Source of the DNA: Symsagittifera roscoffensis
Taxonomy: Eukaryota > Xenacoelomorpha > Acoela > Convolutidae
DNA length: 64,000 bases
Reading direction: 5' to 3'
Assembly: GCF_963678635.1 (NCBI RefSeq)
Contig: NC_087062.1
Span: 68,974,223 to 69,038,222, forward strand
Shown in pieces: positions 49,078 to 60,194 of this stretch. The notes under the pieces are model-generated. The model did not search any database. It saw only the letters and a program-made list of their open reading frames with translations, and was not told where the DNA came from. Both the position numbers and the translations under genes were made by a program. The stretch's first letter is position 1. Each line of letters opens with the position of its first letter.

Positions 49078-49132
49078 AACTAAGTGAATGAAATTGTATG
49101 ATTAGAATTTTCGGTCTATGGAGGTCAACCCG
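49078..49132. mobile_element. End of a foldback/MITE-like element truncated by the gap
   Basis: CTAAGTGAATGAAATTGTATGATTAG...TTTTCGGTCTATGGAGG and GTCAACCCGGGA match the right end of the 60195-61310 element (61255-61311) with few differences. The rest of the copy is probably hidden in the adjoining gap. Confidence 0.75.
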
Positions 49133-49932
49133 GGATCCCCCTCCCCCACCAGCATTACCTGTGCTCGAGCTGCTGCTACTAATTCCAATAGAATGGAAGT
49201 TGAAAGACCAGCGCTTTTTAGATAAATTGCATGGAATTGTATGACTCGCAGTTTTGTTGTATGGAAGTCAAACGGGTGTCATCTTGTTTTATGTCAAAGA
49301 TCGGACATACAGATAGCTTAATTCAGACAATCTTACATTCGTTGGAACCTGTGAAAGGCGTGTTTTATAGAAAAGGTGATTCTAGAACAAGAGCTCAACT
49401 CTAGAAAACTTTGTTTAATGTATTTAAAACTGGCAGTTCTGAGTCTTAATTTCATAGTTTTGAGACTGTGTTTTTTTAGTACGAGACAAATATTTGTCTC
49501 AGTTTTTTTGTCAAACATCGGACATCCAGTTTATCAGTAAAGGCTTGGTATTTATATAATTAATATATTTAAATTTAAGTGATTCTCATTGTTTGGCCTT
49601 CTTGGAAATTTTTTTTGCTTCTAGAATTTTTTTTTGTGTTCCCTGCTTTTTTGTAGTCAAACAATTGAAATCTCGGGTTTTGTTAACTAAAAAGATCCCC
49701 TTGCCCGGAGGTACGTCGCACACCCTTGTAATGAAGTAATCTTAATCTAACGAATCAGTATGTCCGAATTTTGAATCATGTTAACTGGTTCCCCTTTTGC
49801 AAACTTTTCATGGGATTCCATAAATAGTTTTTTTTTAAAAAAGCCGTTTTATTGGTATGTTGTGAAAAACTAAAGCGGTGCATTCAAAAACTAACGTGGA
49901 ATATACAAAATAACTGCGTGTATGTGTGTGTG
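49133..49932. other. Intron 3' portion, nothing recognised
   Basis: AT-rich sequence with T runs. A - strand 61-codon frame (49518-49333) has no domain. A (TG)n-like stretch near 49920-49932 precedes the acceptor. Confidence 0.4.
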
Positions 49933-49940
49933 TTGTTTAG

Positions 49941-50336
49941 CAGCCAGGTTGGAGACTATTCCGATCAGTCGTGCAAATTGAGCAAGTGGTTCGGCCTGAC
50001 AACGGTTGTGTGCGCATACTACGAAACATGTCTGTTCATATTTGACCGGTTTCTGGCAGTAAGAAACGTCGACCTATATCGCGAACGATTCATGTACAAC
50101 TTACGATACCCTGTTCTAGTCACTGTTGCAAACTACCTTTGTATACTTTTCCTCTTGTCATGCCTATATTATGCGATTGATTATAACGAGGAAAGTGGGT
50201 TATGTGAATTACATCAAAGTATCGCAACCAGTTTTGGTAAATTGTTTTTCGTAATGGCATTTATCGTCGTACTGGCCACTGTGCTTCCCTTGATTATCGG
50301 GATACTCTGCAGCGGTTAAATTATCACAAAGCTCAG
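49941..50336 (+). CDS. Family A GPCR, exon with TM3-TM5; in-frame TAA near its end
   Basis: Begins after a tandem acceptor TAGCAG (exon from 49941 or 49944, both in frame with the first exon). Encodes the conserved Cys before TM3 (DQSCKLSKWFGL), TM3 and a DRY-type motif as DRF (FIFDRFLAVRN), TM4 (VLVTVANYLCILFLLSC, without the usual Trp), a Cys in extracellular loop 2 (SGLCELH) for the disulfide, and TM5 with its conserved Pro (LATVLPLIIGILCSG). A TAA stands at 50317-50319. Immediately after it, IITKLR fits the TM5-loop 3 junction and ends at a good donor, AG|GTAATT (intron from 50337). The layout suggests that the stop replaces one sense codon. TM6 and TM7 were not found downstream in the window. 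It may be a pseudogene, a null allele, a sequencing error or a read-through site. Confidence 0.75.
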
Positions 50337-51091
50337 GTAATTCGTTTCCGGTGCCGACTTTTTACTAGATGATTAAACATGCCAGCTTCTGGTATATAAA
50401 AAAAAATAATTCGTTATCATGTTGACAGTGCAGTATCATCAAAAATTTTTAAAATCGAATCAAGTTAAACTAATCTTGTTATTTCACAGAAAGCTATTTT
50501 AAATACTTCAAAATATCCCACAAAGTCAAAGCGGAGCTTGCTATACAAGACAAGCTTAGCATTGCAAACTATCGAATATGAATAACGAAAACCACAAGTA
50601 GAAAAAAACGTTCAAAAAAACTGATTTTGAGAAAAGTTCGAGAATCTCAGCAATAGGCATTAAAAAACTTTGATATCATTGACCGAGCTGTCACTTACAA
50701 CATTTGGTTGATGCTCACCTGGGGCTATTCTAATAGAAAAAGAACCAAATGGGCGAAAGACTCATGGGTGAAGAACCAAAAAAAAAATAGTTAAAACTCG
50801 CAAAACTTTGAAAAATGATAGTTCGCAAAAAAAAAGAACTCTACAAAACTTGGAACATAATTTATTTTTTTTTATTTTCATTGCGACGCAAAAAATCGGC
50901 AAGACAACAAAAACTTTAAAGTGTCAAAGTTTGTTTGCTACAAAGGAGATTCACAGGTCAGAAAAAAATGAATGAGCATCCAGCTACAATATGGATAGCT
51001 TTTTAAATCGTTGTTAAGAGTTTCTGGTTTTCTTTAATGCAATTGTTCGTATTTTGGACTTTTTTGGGCTTTTCTCCGGATTTCAACCGAA
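50337..51091. other. Unassigned stretch
   Basis: AT-rich sequence with A runs, no exon with TM6/TM7 signature on either strand, and no repeat recognised. Confidence 0.4.
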
Positions 51092-51695
51092 TCAAGCAAT
51101 TTTGGTTAGACTTTGCTTCTTCCTTACAGCGTGGTGAGCATAACCCATTTCTGATTGAAAAACTTTACACCATCCATGGACCGATTGGTTGGTCTTTTGA
51201 CTTCCATTTATCGCATTGTTGAACTGATTCCATATAAGAAATCTCGATCTTTTGGAGTAACTCCAAAAATATAATCCCGCACTCAGTTTTTTCGAAATAG
51301 TTAAGATATGCCCAGAGATGGTCATTCTCAGTTGTTGCACAATTGAAGAAACCACTCTCTTTCCAAAGACTTTTTCTTTTCTGTACCTCCAGTCCGAATT
51401 CTCGTAATTTGCGCCAATCTGCTAGCGCAAAAAGAAAAAAGCACCCTTTTACTGACCTTGCCGGCAATTCCTCTTCAATTTCAAAAACCGCTGCTCTTTC
51501 AAAATCAGTAATTTTTTCTGTTACCCCTGATAGTTGGTTAAGTTCACGTAAATCCCGAAATGCTTGTTGATATTGCTGCTGAGTTTTCTTGGTAACGGAA
51601 AAATACATTGGAAGAGAGCAGATCTACAGTGTATACTTGATAAAAATAATGATGAACCACTCTTAAAGGTGCGATCGGAGTGCCAGGTTATGTAA
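51092..51695 (-). pseudogene. Mutator-like (MULE) transposase fragment, frameshifted
   Basis: Read on the - strand, the order of a MULE transposase core (PF10551 type) is seen: HHYFYQVYTV (about 51690-51640), then SVTKKTQQQYQQAFRDL, TDFERAAVFEIEEELP with a catalytic-type Asp, the KGCFFLFALADWRKLREFGL helix that follows the DDE second region, and YLNYFEKTE. After a frameshift (about 51250) comes WNQFNNAING, TNQSVHGWCKVFQSEMGY, equivalent to the family's RTNN..EGWH..F block. A stop lies just before 51608 in the main frame. The usual zinc-finger N-terminus is not found, and no terminal inverted repeats were placed. It is an inactive fragment in opposite orientation to the GPCR. Confidence 0.8.
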
Positions 51696-52585
51696 CGCTC
51701 GAGAATATCCTTGTTGCACTAGTGTAAACACAAAAAGTCCCTGGCAATACCCCGGCCCCGATGTTTCAGTCAAGAAATCTCACTACCCTCTGTTAGAGTT
51801 GTTTGAGCTTCCATGGAAATTGCGCTGTCCCCCACGGTCTTTGACACAGCTCCAATTTCTCTTTCGCGTTGAATCACTTTTGCAACCGACGCTGAATTGG
51901 ACATAAGTTCTGCTCACTTCTCAGAAAAAAAAACTCGCTATTTCTGATAAATAATTCGTTGGTGTTTCTGCGTGTTTTGCGCTCATTCTTTTTTTTATTA
52001 TTTACACGATTTTTCAAAGTTTTGGCAAAGATTGATTTTGAGTACAATCCTAAACAGCTTCTAATGGCTATACACGTTTAACACTCATGAGTTTGTTACC
52101 GTTTTTTCTATCCAACTGTTTGAAATTTCAATTCTTACAAAAAGCGAAACAAAAAGCGAAACAAAAAGACACTTGTGAAAACCTACTTTTCAATTATTCA
52201 TTCATTAAGCAACACGGAATGGGAATGATCCAATTTTGTCTCCACAAAAAATCATCATATGTGAATACTTGTAATTTAAGGTCTTTTTGAGCAACTCCAA
52301 AGTTTTCCATCATATCAAACTTCATTAATTTTTCATCATCGAAGGCAACGTTTGTGTCGGACACAGTAGTTCGTCGCTTTTTTTCGCGCTTGTATCATTA
52401 TGAGCTGAACGTATTTGATCCAGATCCAACCGCTCACACTTCCTAGCTAAGTTTCCAGCAAAAACAAATTGACTAATCTCGCTTTATACAAAAAACTTTT
52501 TACTGCTAGACAGTCCCAATTCATTTTTTGACCCGGTTTGATCGATTCTTCCTCCAAAACTTGTCGCATCGGAATCCAAAGTTAA
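51696..52585. other. Unassigned stretch
   Basis: No gene recognised. A short 12-bp tandem (GCGAAACAAAAA, about 2.5 copies) lies at about 52136-52170. Confidence 0.35.
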
Positions 52586-55500
52586 TTGCTGGAAAGTTCC
52601 GTAGAAGGAATTGATCAAAACACCTCAAAAAAAACGGATCAGAAATGTCTAGCAGCAAACGAAGTGTTGTTGAAAGCGAGATTAGACTATGTGTTACTAC
52701 TGGAATCTCAACTAGGATGTGTGGACATTTCAAACTCGATCTTTTACGTTGAGCTCAAAATGATGCATCCGAGGACAGAAGTGAGGACCAACTGTGGTCC
52801 CACATAAAATGTTGTTATCATTCATGACTAGACATTCATGAAATTGAAGATAGGGGATATAACTAAGGAAGTAGCCATCATTACTGTCGAGAACTCGCTC
52901 AAATTTATGTTAAATGAACTCAGCAGCCTACTCAAAAGAAGGCAACCTATCAAAAATCAGAAGAGACCATCAAAAGCAATGTATTCTTGCGGGTCGTATC
53001 TCGGCACCATTGCTCAAAGAATCGTGTTTTTCCCTTGGTTGAAAACAGGATTTGGCTGAGTTTGATCCATTCCGACAATACCAGAGTGACGAAAGGAGAA
53101 TTTAGCGCACCTAGATCCAAATGGATGGACAAGTGGTGAGCTTTCGTGAGGAGTCTGCGAGGAAGTAGCGGATATCGAGATTCACGGTTTGACAGATTGC
53201 AAGTTGATATCAGAAGGATTGCTTGAGCATCTCAGGTACGGTGTTGCTGTCCGGAGGTTCATTAGAAATGTAAAAAGAAACTTCAAAGGAAAAGAACGGA
53301 CGGTGGACGCATTTGGATCTATCAGGGTGAAGATCGAAATTGAAAGCTGTGAGTAATTCACACTGATCGTGGTCAAGAACCAAATGGTTGACTCCAATGT
53401 GGTCCTGAGTGCTCAGGAAAGCAACGTGTGTTATGGCCTATTTGTGAAAGAAAAGAAGCAGCGATCTGCCAGGAGAGTGATGCTATGCAGCAATTCCCAG
53501 TAAATTTCGATAGTATACCAAAAAAGTAACCATAGCATTGCATTAAGGAACAGTTGGCAACGAAATGAAAAGTACTAATCAAATTCTAAAGAAGTGCAAT
53601 CGAAGAAACTAAGTACGAGTATGGTCCAGGAGTGGACAGCGACGGTCGAACCCGAGATGCCGAAGTCCAGTGATACAAGTCGTGACAAAGATGACAGTCC
53701 ACCGGTCAGTTATGCTGCAAGATCCGAACCAACACTTCATCGATAGAATTCTTGACATCTTGAATTGAACTAATAAAGACAGTCGATATTCACTTGATGG
53801 ACATCTGCGACCTCAAGATTCCGGAATTTTTTATCCACTTGGAGCGTTCAACGGACGGCAAACTCAAGGAGTGGAGAGATGTCAAGGTTAGTGATATAGT
53901 TCTTTTGGATCAGGCGGAAACGGATATGCAGATTGGAGCATTCAAGGAGCAATCGGTTGTTCTGGTAGTGGCAGCCACTAAAATTGAAGTCGACGTGGTG
54001 ATGAGCCTTGAACAACAAGACATGACATGCTCTTTGAAGGACCGAGAGAAGAGCTGGGACCTAGCAGGGAAGGGGCAGTTATTTTGATCACTAAAAACAG
54101 AAGAATCGGTGCAACACATTTTTGAAGTTGACTGGGGTAGTAGCAGCGAACTGAAAATCCCAGAGTCTACGCATGTAAGTAAGACAGACACCAGTCAAAA
54201 GACTCTGCGGATGAATCGGTCGAAACGATGACAGAAAATGTTGAGAATGACTGTTCGAGACCGGGACTAAAGGACTGTGGAAGAGGGCTTACCATCAACG
54301 AAAAACCAAAAATTTTGAATTCCACGCCCAACGAGGGTAAAGTGGAAGCCTTAGACGGGATAACAAGCTCGGAAGAACCTCAGAGGAGTTCATAGGGACA
54401 CAGTGTTAGAAAAAAATTTGTCTGCAACCTCCTGTGACTGGATGCCTTCAAGACGCTGCAGCGGCGACTGCTCATTTTCCCTTTTAGTGGAACGCTACTA
54501 AAAATATCAGAAGAATTTGTCAGAGAAGTCGATTTTTTGGTTTCACTGCACTCCAGTTGAATTTGGGCACCATGCGAAGAGCGATACTAGTCAAAGTCGT
54601 GCAGAGTTATGAAGAGATGCAAATATGGTCCTGAGTCCAAACTGGAAGAAAGAGTTTCAAATCTGGAAGGAAGAGGAATAAATGCAGAAAATTTTGATGT
54701 ATGAAAATCCTAATCCTGAAGTGCCGCTTGGCGACCCCAAATAATGAACTTGCTGGTGTACCGCAAAAACCATCACTAGTTGGGCGAAACGATGAAGCCA
54801 AGAAGCAGATTGACGCCTACAAGGGAGAAGAGCCCTGGTCTGGGGCAGTCACAGACACGTGTAAGAAGGCAGTTGGATTATATTCTAAGGATGTCACGAC
54901 TGGTTATGTCTACAGCAGGGGAAGGGACGGAATGGAACTGGATCCGAATAGCGAAGGGACTCTGACGAGCTATAACCTTTATCAGATGATTCAGGCCAAC
55001 TAAAGCCTTGAGAAAGGAGTCAGTTTGGTCGTGAAGAGTAAATCTTCAACCGTTCTTCAGCTGGAACACTTTCAGGGTAGGACCGACGTCTTGAGAATCG
55101 GTGGAATAGATGTGGATCTAACACAAAGACTTGTTTGGTACAAACGGATTGAGGGTTTCGTATTCGACATGAAGAGTGACATGTTGAAACCTGGTGCGAA
55201 GTGCATTAGTTCAATTAGAGTTACATTCAGATGTCCACCAAGACCGAGGCATCGAGTCCGAAGTGGGACTGACTTCAGAAGAAAGTGCGTCAACGCAGCT
55301 ACAACTACCAATTTTAATGGGACAGAAAACGCGGCGCCGCCACAATGCGAGCCTGCTTACCTAAAGTGCGCAAATTCTGGTACAGAAACGGCTGAAGGCG
55401 ACGTGAAAGGGCCATGCCAAATGGGAGGCAACAAACAAGGGCTCAATATCCAGGCAGCCAAGCAAATCGGCAATCTCACAGACAGAAAGCGGAGCGCAAG

Positions 55501-55765
55501 GAAAAAATTCAGGTACCATTGGGTGAAAACGGTGCGATTGCAAACCCGATATTGTGCAATTGCAAACTCTGGAATGCCTCTGCCCACCAGAGATGCGGCG
55601 AATTGAGAAATCAGTCACAGAGCTGAATATGGAAAAACTGATGCAAAAGACGAGATTCCGATTGGCGAGAAATCAACTCCCGAAGTTGCACCGACGCCCT
55701 GTTTACTTCCAATTAAAAGTCTCCCAATTGCATTCTTATTATAGCGCAGATATAACGCATAAAGC
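52586..55765 (+). pseudogene. Purine-rich, coding-like but broken region of unknown family
   Basis: From 52.6 kb the + strand becomes G/A-rich with balanced codon composition, unlike the AT-rich surroundings. Open blocks follow in different + frames: 52586-52807, 52838-53059, about 53620-53745 (Glu/Asp/Ser-rich), 53794-54087 (97 codons), 54701-55003 (100 codons, GEEPWSGAVTDTC) and 55025-55606 (193 codons), with 55414-55626 in another frame holding CNCKLWNASAHQRC, somewhat like a damaged zinc knuckle. Stops and shifts separate them. No protease, RT or integrase motif was seen. A dead retroelement gag or a dead host gene are both possible. Confidence 0.35.
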
Positions 55766-55779
55766 GTAACACGATGAGT

Positions 55780-55930
55780 GGACAAAGAGAGAAGCAAGGA
55801 GTGATCTGGGCCAAGAAGAGAAAGACAACAAAGACGCTTTGAGCAGATCTGACCTTGCGGAGTCGATTATTGGTGAGGACTAGGCAGCAGCTAATTCCCA
55901 GAGAAGTGTGGAGCCGGTCAAAGCCAAGAC
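55780..55930 (+). repeat. 151 bp inverted repeat, left arm
   Basis: GGACAAAGAGAGAAGCAAGG to ...GGTCAAAGCCAAGAC. Its reverse complement is at 55978-56128 with about 8 mismatches by eye. The arm continues from the coding-like region and carries CAGATCTGACC, GAGTCGATTATTGGTGAGG and AGTGTGGAGCCGGTC. Confidence 0.93.
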
Positions 55931-55977
55931 AGACAATCTAAAGCAATTACTGTTTCTTCTTCCTCCAGCACCTTGTC

Positions 55978-56128
55978 GTCTTGGCTCTGACCGGCTCCAC
56001 ACTTCTCGGGGAGTTAGCTGCTGCCTAGTCCTCACCAATAATCGACTCCGCTAGGTCAGATCTGCTCAAAACGTCTTTGTTGTCTTTCTCATCTTGGCAC
56101 ATATCACTCCTTGCTTCTCTCTTTGTCC
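55978..56128 (-). repeat. 151 bp inverted repeat, right arm
   Basis: GTCTTGGCTCTGACCGGC to ...CTTCTCTCTTTGTCC, the reverse complement of 55780-55930. The 47-nt spacer contains CTGTTTCTTCTTCCTCC. Both arms have the same length, so no indel separates them. A transcript across the region would fold into a long double-stranded hairpin. Confidence 0.93.
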
Positions 56129-56162
56129 TTATACCGTGACAGATAATACGCCTGTTTATTGA

Positions 56163-56348
56163 TTGTCTAGGGACGAGAAACGAAATTTACCAGTGAGTGA
56201 AAGTTCAGAATACTCTTCAAAGTCGTTCAAGCGATGTAAAACAGATGATGATCGAAATCGATTCGACTGTAGAAGCGAAGTGAGGCATAGAAGCGTGAAG
56301 GCAGCCTTCTTCCACCATTTAGGAGTCTTTCGGGGAAACAGAAGTTAA
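56163..56348 (+). other. Short charged ORF after the inverted repeat
   Basis: 61 codons rich in Arg, Ser, Lys and Asp (SSEYSSKSFKRCKTDDD). No domain recognised. Probably a further fragment of the broken coding-like region upstream. Confidence 0.2.
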
Positions 56349-59300
56349 CCGGTCATGGGCTTGTCCCGAAGCAGTGCTTTCGTCCTTCCGACGATCAAAA
56401 GAAGAATGTTGACGGTCTGAATATCCGGATGGTGCCGCAGCATGACTACCGTCACTAAGTGAACAGATGAAAATGACGGGGACAGAGATCACGGGAATCG
56501 AATTGACGGGTTGAGAGGTCGAAAGTTTGAGGTTCTGAGATTGCAGTGAAAAAAACTTATAACTTTTTCTTTCTATCTCTCTCTTTCAAATCTCATCTGC
56601 GATATTTTTAAACTATTTTGGAATAATTTTCAGCAAAACAGCAAATAGAAATGGTTTAAATTCCGTGGTGGAAAAATTAGTTGTTTCATTAGGATGGTGG
56701 AGGCACTTCATAACTTTTTAGATTGCTTTCTCAATCTCTAAATTGGTTGGATTATTTCAAGGGGGTAACTGCTGGTGCCAGCACGGATAGACTAATCATA
56801 TAGGAGTCTAAGTAATTTGAAGACCACGTTTCGCTGCGTCGCAATACTGAATCAATGGTGTTTCTAAGATGGTCTCATAGGAGGCAAAGTAGGATACAGA
56901 AAATTTACCTTGTACGATAGAGAAAAAATTCAATGTGTTATAGTTTAGCAAGAATAGGATGGGCAACGGAGGGCCAGCTTAACCGTAGAGGTAATGAGAG
57001 TTAAAAGAAGAGTTGTCTCTAATAATTGAGATTAAAACAAACAAAAGTGTAAGGTAGGGATAATTTAACCTAGGAGAAAGGACTAGAAACAAACACTGTA
57101 GAACTGATGATTACGTTGCATTACATCATGTCATAGTATGTGTGATTAGGATCGTTATTCAATAAGATAAGTAGATAGATGAACAATGAGTCATGCTTAG
57201 ACTAGAGCGAAATTGGAAAACTCTAACAAAAAAATTGAGCGAAGTCAGCAAACCCTCCTCTTCCCCCAAACAGATTGAGCAGCGATGGGCCTAATTTTAT
57301 GAAGCTGGCGCTGTCGGTACTACAGATTATTTGACCCGGACATGCAAAAACCCGTAGCCTTAGGACCCCGAGTGATAACAGTCTCCGCAAGTGTGAGTTG
57401 CCCATCAGATTTCGCCAAATAGAGGTCGAAACGGCCCCAAAAATTTCCATGTTATAGACTAGGTGAAGGAACGTTTAGTTATGCAACCCCAGACCCCCAG
57501 AACCCCATTTCCGTTTGTATGTCTAAAGCAAACAAACTCACCTCTAAAACTTAAACTTAATGAGGTGATAGTTAGTGCATGTTACATGATAGCTTGTAAT
57601 GAGAACCATTTCGATTAGATGGATCTGAAGCTATTAGAATTTGCAAAAACAAGCCCTTTGACCGGAAAAAGGCAAAATACGCAAAATAAAGATCAATAGC
57701 ACACTGATTTTGTAGCGGCAAAAGATACTACCGCATTCATTGGTACAACCACCAGAAAAATAATATTTGTGAACGAAACCTCTCCAGCGATTCCTTCCGG
57801 TGTTAATAGCCTTTTCCCGGGAGAAGTTATAATGGACATGGGATTCTGACATCAAACATGGGAGACTGACCCCGGCCGACCTTCAAAAAAACTTTTTGGC
57901 GTTCAGGCCTGTTTTTGCATGAAAACCAACCAGTTTAGCTCAGGAAAATTACCTATTCATGGGAATTAACTACTAGGGATGGAAGGTGAACATTGAGTGG
58001 TTACAAGGGTGGATAAAATATTAATGTGAGAAGACACTAGAAGCGTTGGGGCCTGAGGGAGAATCAAGTTCTGTAATATAATGTTCTTTGACTATAAATA
58101 TGAGCAGTAAATGGGAACAAGGCTGGATGAAATGTTTCTGTAGGTGGTACGTAAAAAGCCTTGGGGCACAAAGAAAAATCCATTTTTTGTCTATATTGTT
58201 GAAGTAGTGGAAATAATTGAAGTGGGCTCGATGAACATAGGGTTGAGTTCAACTATGATAGTTGAGCTATAAAAAACATTTCAACTAGATCAAAGAAAAA
58301 AAGTACCAAAAAAATTTGGCATTAATAGCAGCGCGGCAAAGAATGTAAGTCTCTTAAAAATACGGTCGGACGGTAGTTTTATTTGCTTCCTCGGAGGTTA
58401 ACTCTAAGCCTAATTTGACCCATACTAGTCGAAATCAGTTTCCTTGATAACTAGAAAATTGTAGTTAAAATAGATCATAGATGAGAATTTGAAGTTTTTG
58501 AAACGAAAAACATATCCGCAAAAAGGTCTTTCCCTACCATCGGGAGGACGGAAAAATTCAAGGGATAATTAAAATAAAGATCACGAAGCTTCATCTAGCA
58601 TGGGTTTGGAGGTGCAGAACGATGAGCACTGAATTAAAGTGGCGTTGGTTCTCAGCGTAAGAGAACAATTGAGCCAGCCGAGAAGGATAGCCAGTCCTTG
58701 GAAGTCACTATTGCTTCAATCGAAGCTAATTGCGTCGCATAGTAGTTTAGCTGATTTGAACCGTAGTTTAGCACCGGGTTTAATTAGTTGTGTGAGCTGA
58801 TTCGATCGTTCGAGTTGGCGAGTTTGGAGTTAAGTTAAACCAGGGTTGATGAGTGAATTATCGAGGCAGTGGCGCCAGTTGACGAAATGCGGGCTTTGTT
58901 GTAGAAAAAGTTTAATAGTAGTGAGCTCATTAAGAGCTCTGCAAACTACCTTTGTACTTTGGTCGATTGAAGAGGAATTTACATATTGTGCCAACCCTTC
59001 ACACCCTTTTGATCGGCCATTTAGTCTGACCACCAAATAAATTATTTCGGGATTGTGGTTAATATCGTGTGTTAGTACACGGTACAAATATGAGAAACTG
59101 TGTGGACGTTAAGAAAAGTGAACGTGCTTAGAAGAGACTTCTCCCTGATATTTCTACACTATGAGCTAATCGCGCCAACGCGGTCTGTAATTACATGGAC
59201 CGTATTTGAACCAGTTACCTCCAAGGGAAATATATCCGCTGTAGCACAATTAGACTATTTATAAAATTTAATTGTTTCGTCTGGATTTACAGTTTTTGAA

Positions 59301-60190
59301 CATTTTCAGGTATTCACAGATCAGATAGCTAGACGGCTTTTCGAAAATAGCCCCAGCGTTTACTTGCACTTATGGTCTTAGGAATTGGTCCTCAAAACTT
59401 TTCAATATGTTTCAAGGTGCCCTTTATCTATGCTTCCATCCCATGGGGGATATCGAGATTTATGAGCGTACTGCTATAAAGTCCCTCCAGTCTGTTCAAA
59501 ATAATCTTTTTTTGCTTAACGGTTGAGAGCTTGTGGGTTCAAATGTGACGTTAAATTTCAGGCAAAACAAACTGATAAGTATTAGAAAACTGACTGAAGA
59601 CACTTGATTTTGGTAAATCACTTACTCAAAATACGTTGCCTTTATTGGCTGCGTACATCATGATTCTCCAATTTGTTTGCCTCCTCCAATATCAGACTAA
59701 TGGAATTTCGTGTTCTGCTTTTAGAAAGGTATCGCCTTTTGTCGTATTAACATTGCTTTTCTATAATCCTTTTTGTTCGTTTTCGATTCAGCCTTCCATA
59801 ATAATAACGTTTCATCTGATTCAAACGCTTATTGTGGCTATTATCGATAAGTGAAAAAAATGATCAAATTTTCCCCTAGAATTGAAAGGTCCTTTAAGTG
59901 ACCTCGCCAAAATTAAGGTCTATTTCTCTCACATACGTTTGATCCCCTGCCGTTCAATGGAGTCACGATATAATCTTCCTTTTTACAAATAAGACTACTC
60001 AAAGTTCTAAACGAATAAAAGAAAATGAAATTAAGTATACGAATTAATTTCAATGCTGAAACAATCAAAAAAATATATTTAAAAAGCGCCTCTTTGCCTG
60101 TGAGATTTATGCGAATACAAGATTGTTAAAAAATTTAATCACAATAAATGGATGTTAATTACTAAGAAAAAGATTTCTTTGCAAACCGTA
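56349..60190. other. Unassigned stretch
   Basis: Composition is less AT-rich than the left half of the window, but no ORF above about 85 codons and no recognised domain on either strand. Short frames at 57223-57450 (-), 57634-57855 (-), 58830-59087 (-) and 59636-59854 (+) have no motif. No terminal repeats found. Confidence 0.4.
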
Positions 60191-60194
60191 GCAA

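Larger units (their letters stand above)
39803..49940 (+). other. Predicted ~10.1 kb intron of the GPCR gene
   Basis: GTAAGAA donor at 39803 and TTTAGCAG acceptor at 49933-49943. The intron is AT-rich, with a C run at 39839-39850, a (TC)n tract, a diverged 165 bp direct repeat, a 200-N gap and one end of a foldback element. No convincing exon or independent gene was found inside. TM3 follows TM2 directly in frame when this intron is removed, so no exon needs to be missing between them. Confidence 0.65.

Noticed and set aside
51037-51222. + strand ORF with LYTIHGPIGW, similar to a MULE motif
   Set aside because: The real MULE similarity is on the - strand over the same bases and spans many blocks. 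The + strand match is a single short word.
55554-55626. CNCKLWNASAHQRC as a Gag zinc knuckle
   Set aside because: Spacing does not fit CX2CX4HX4C. At best it is a damaged version, so it was not annotated as a domain.
58868-58885. GTGGCGCCAGTTGAC, resembling a retroviral primer-binding site
   Set aside because: Only the first few bases fit a known tRNA 3' end, and no LTR or gag was found next to it.
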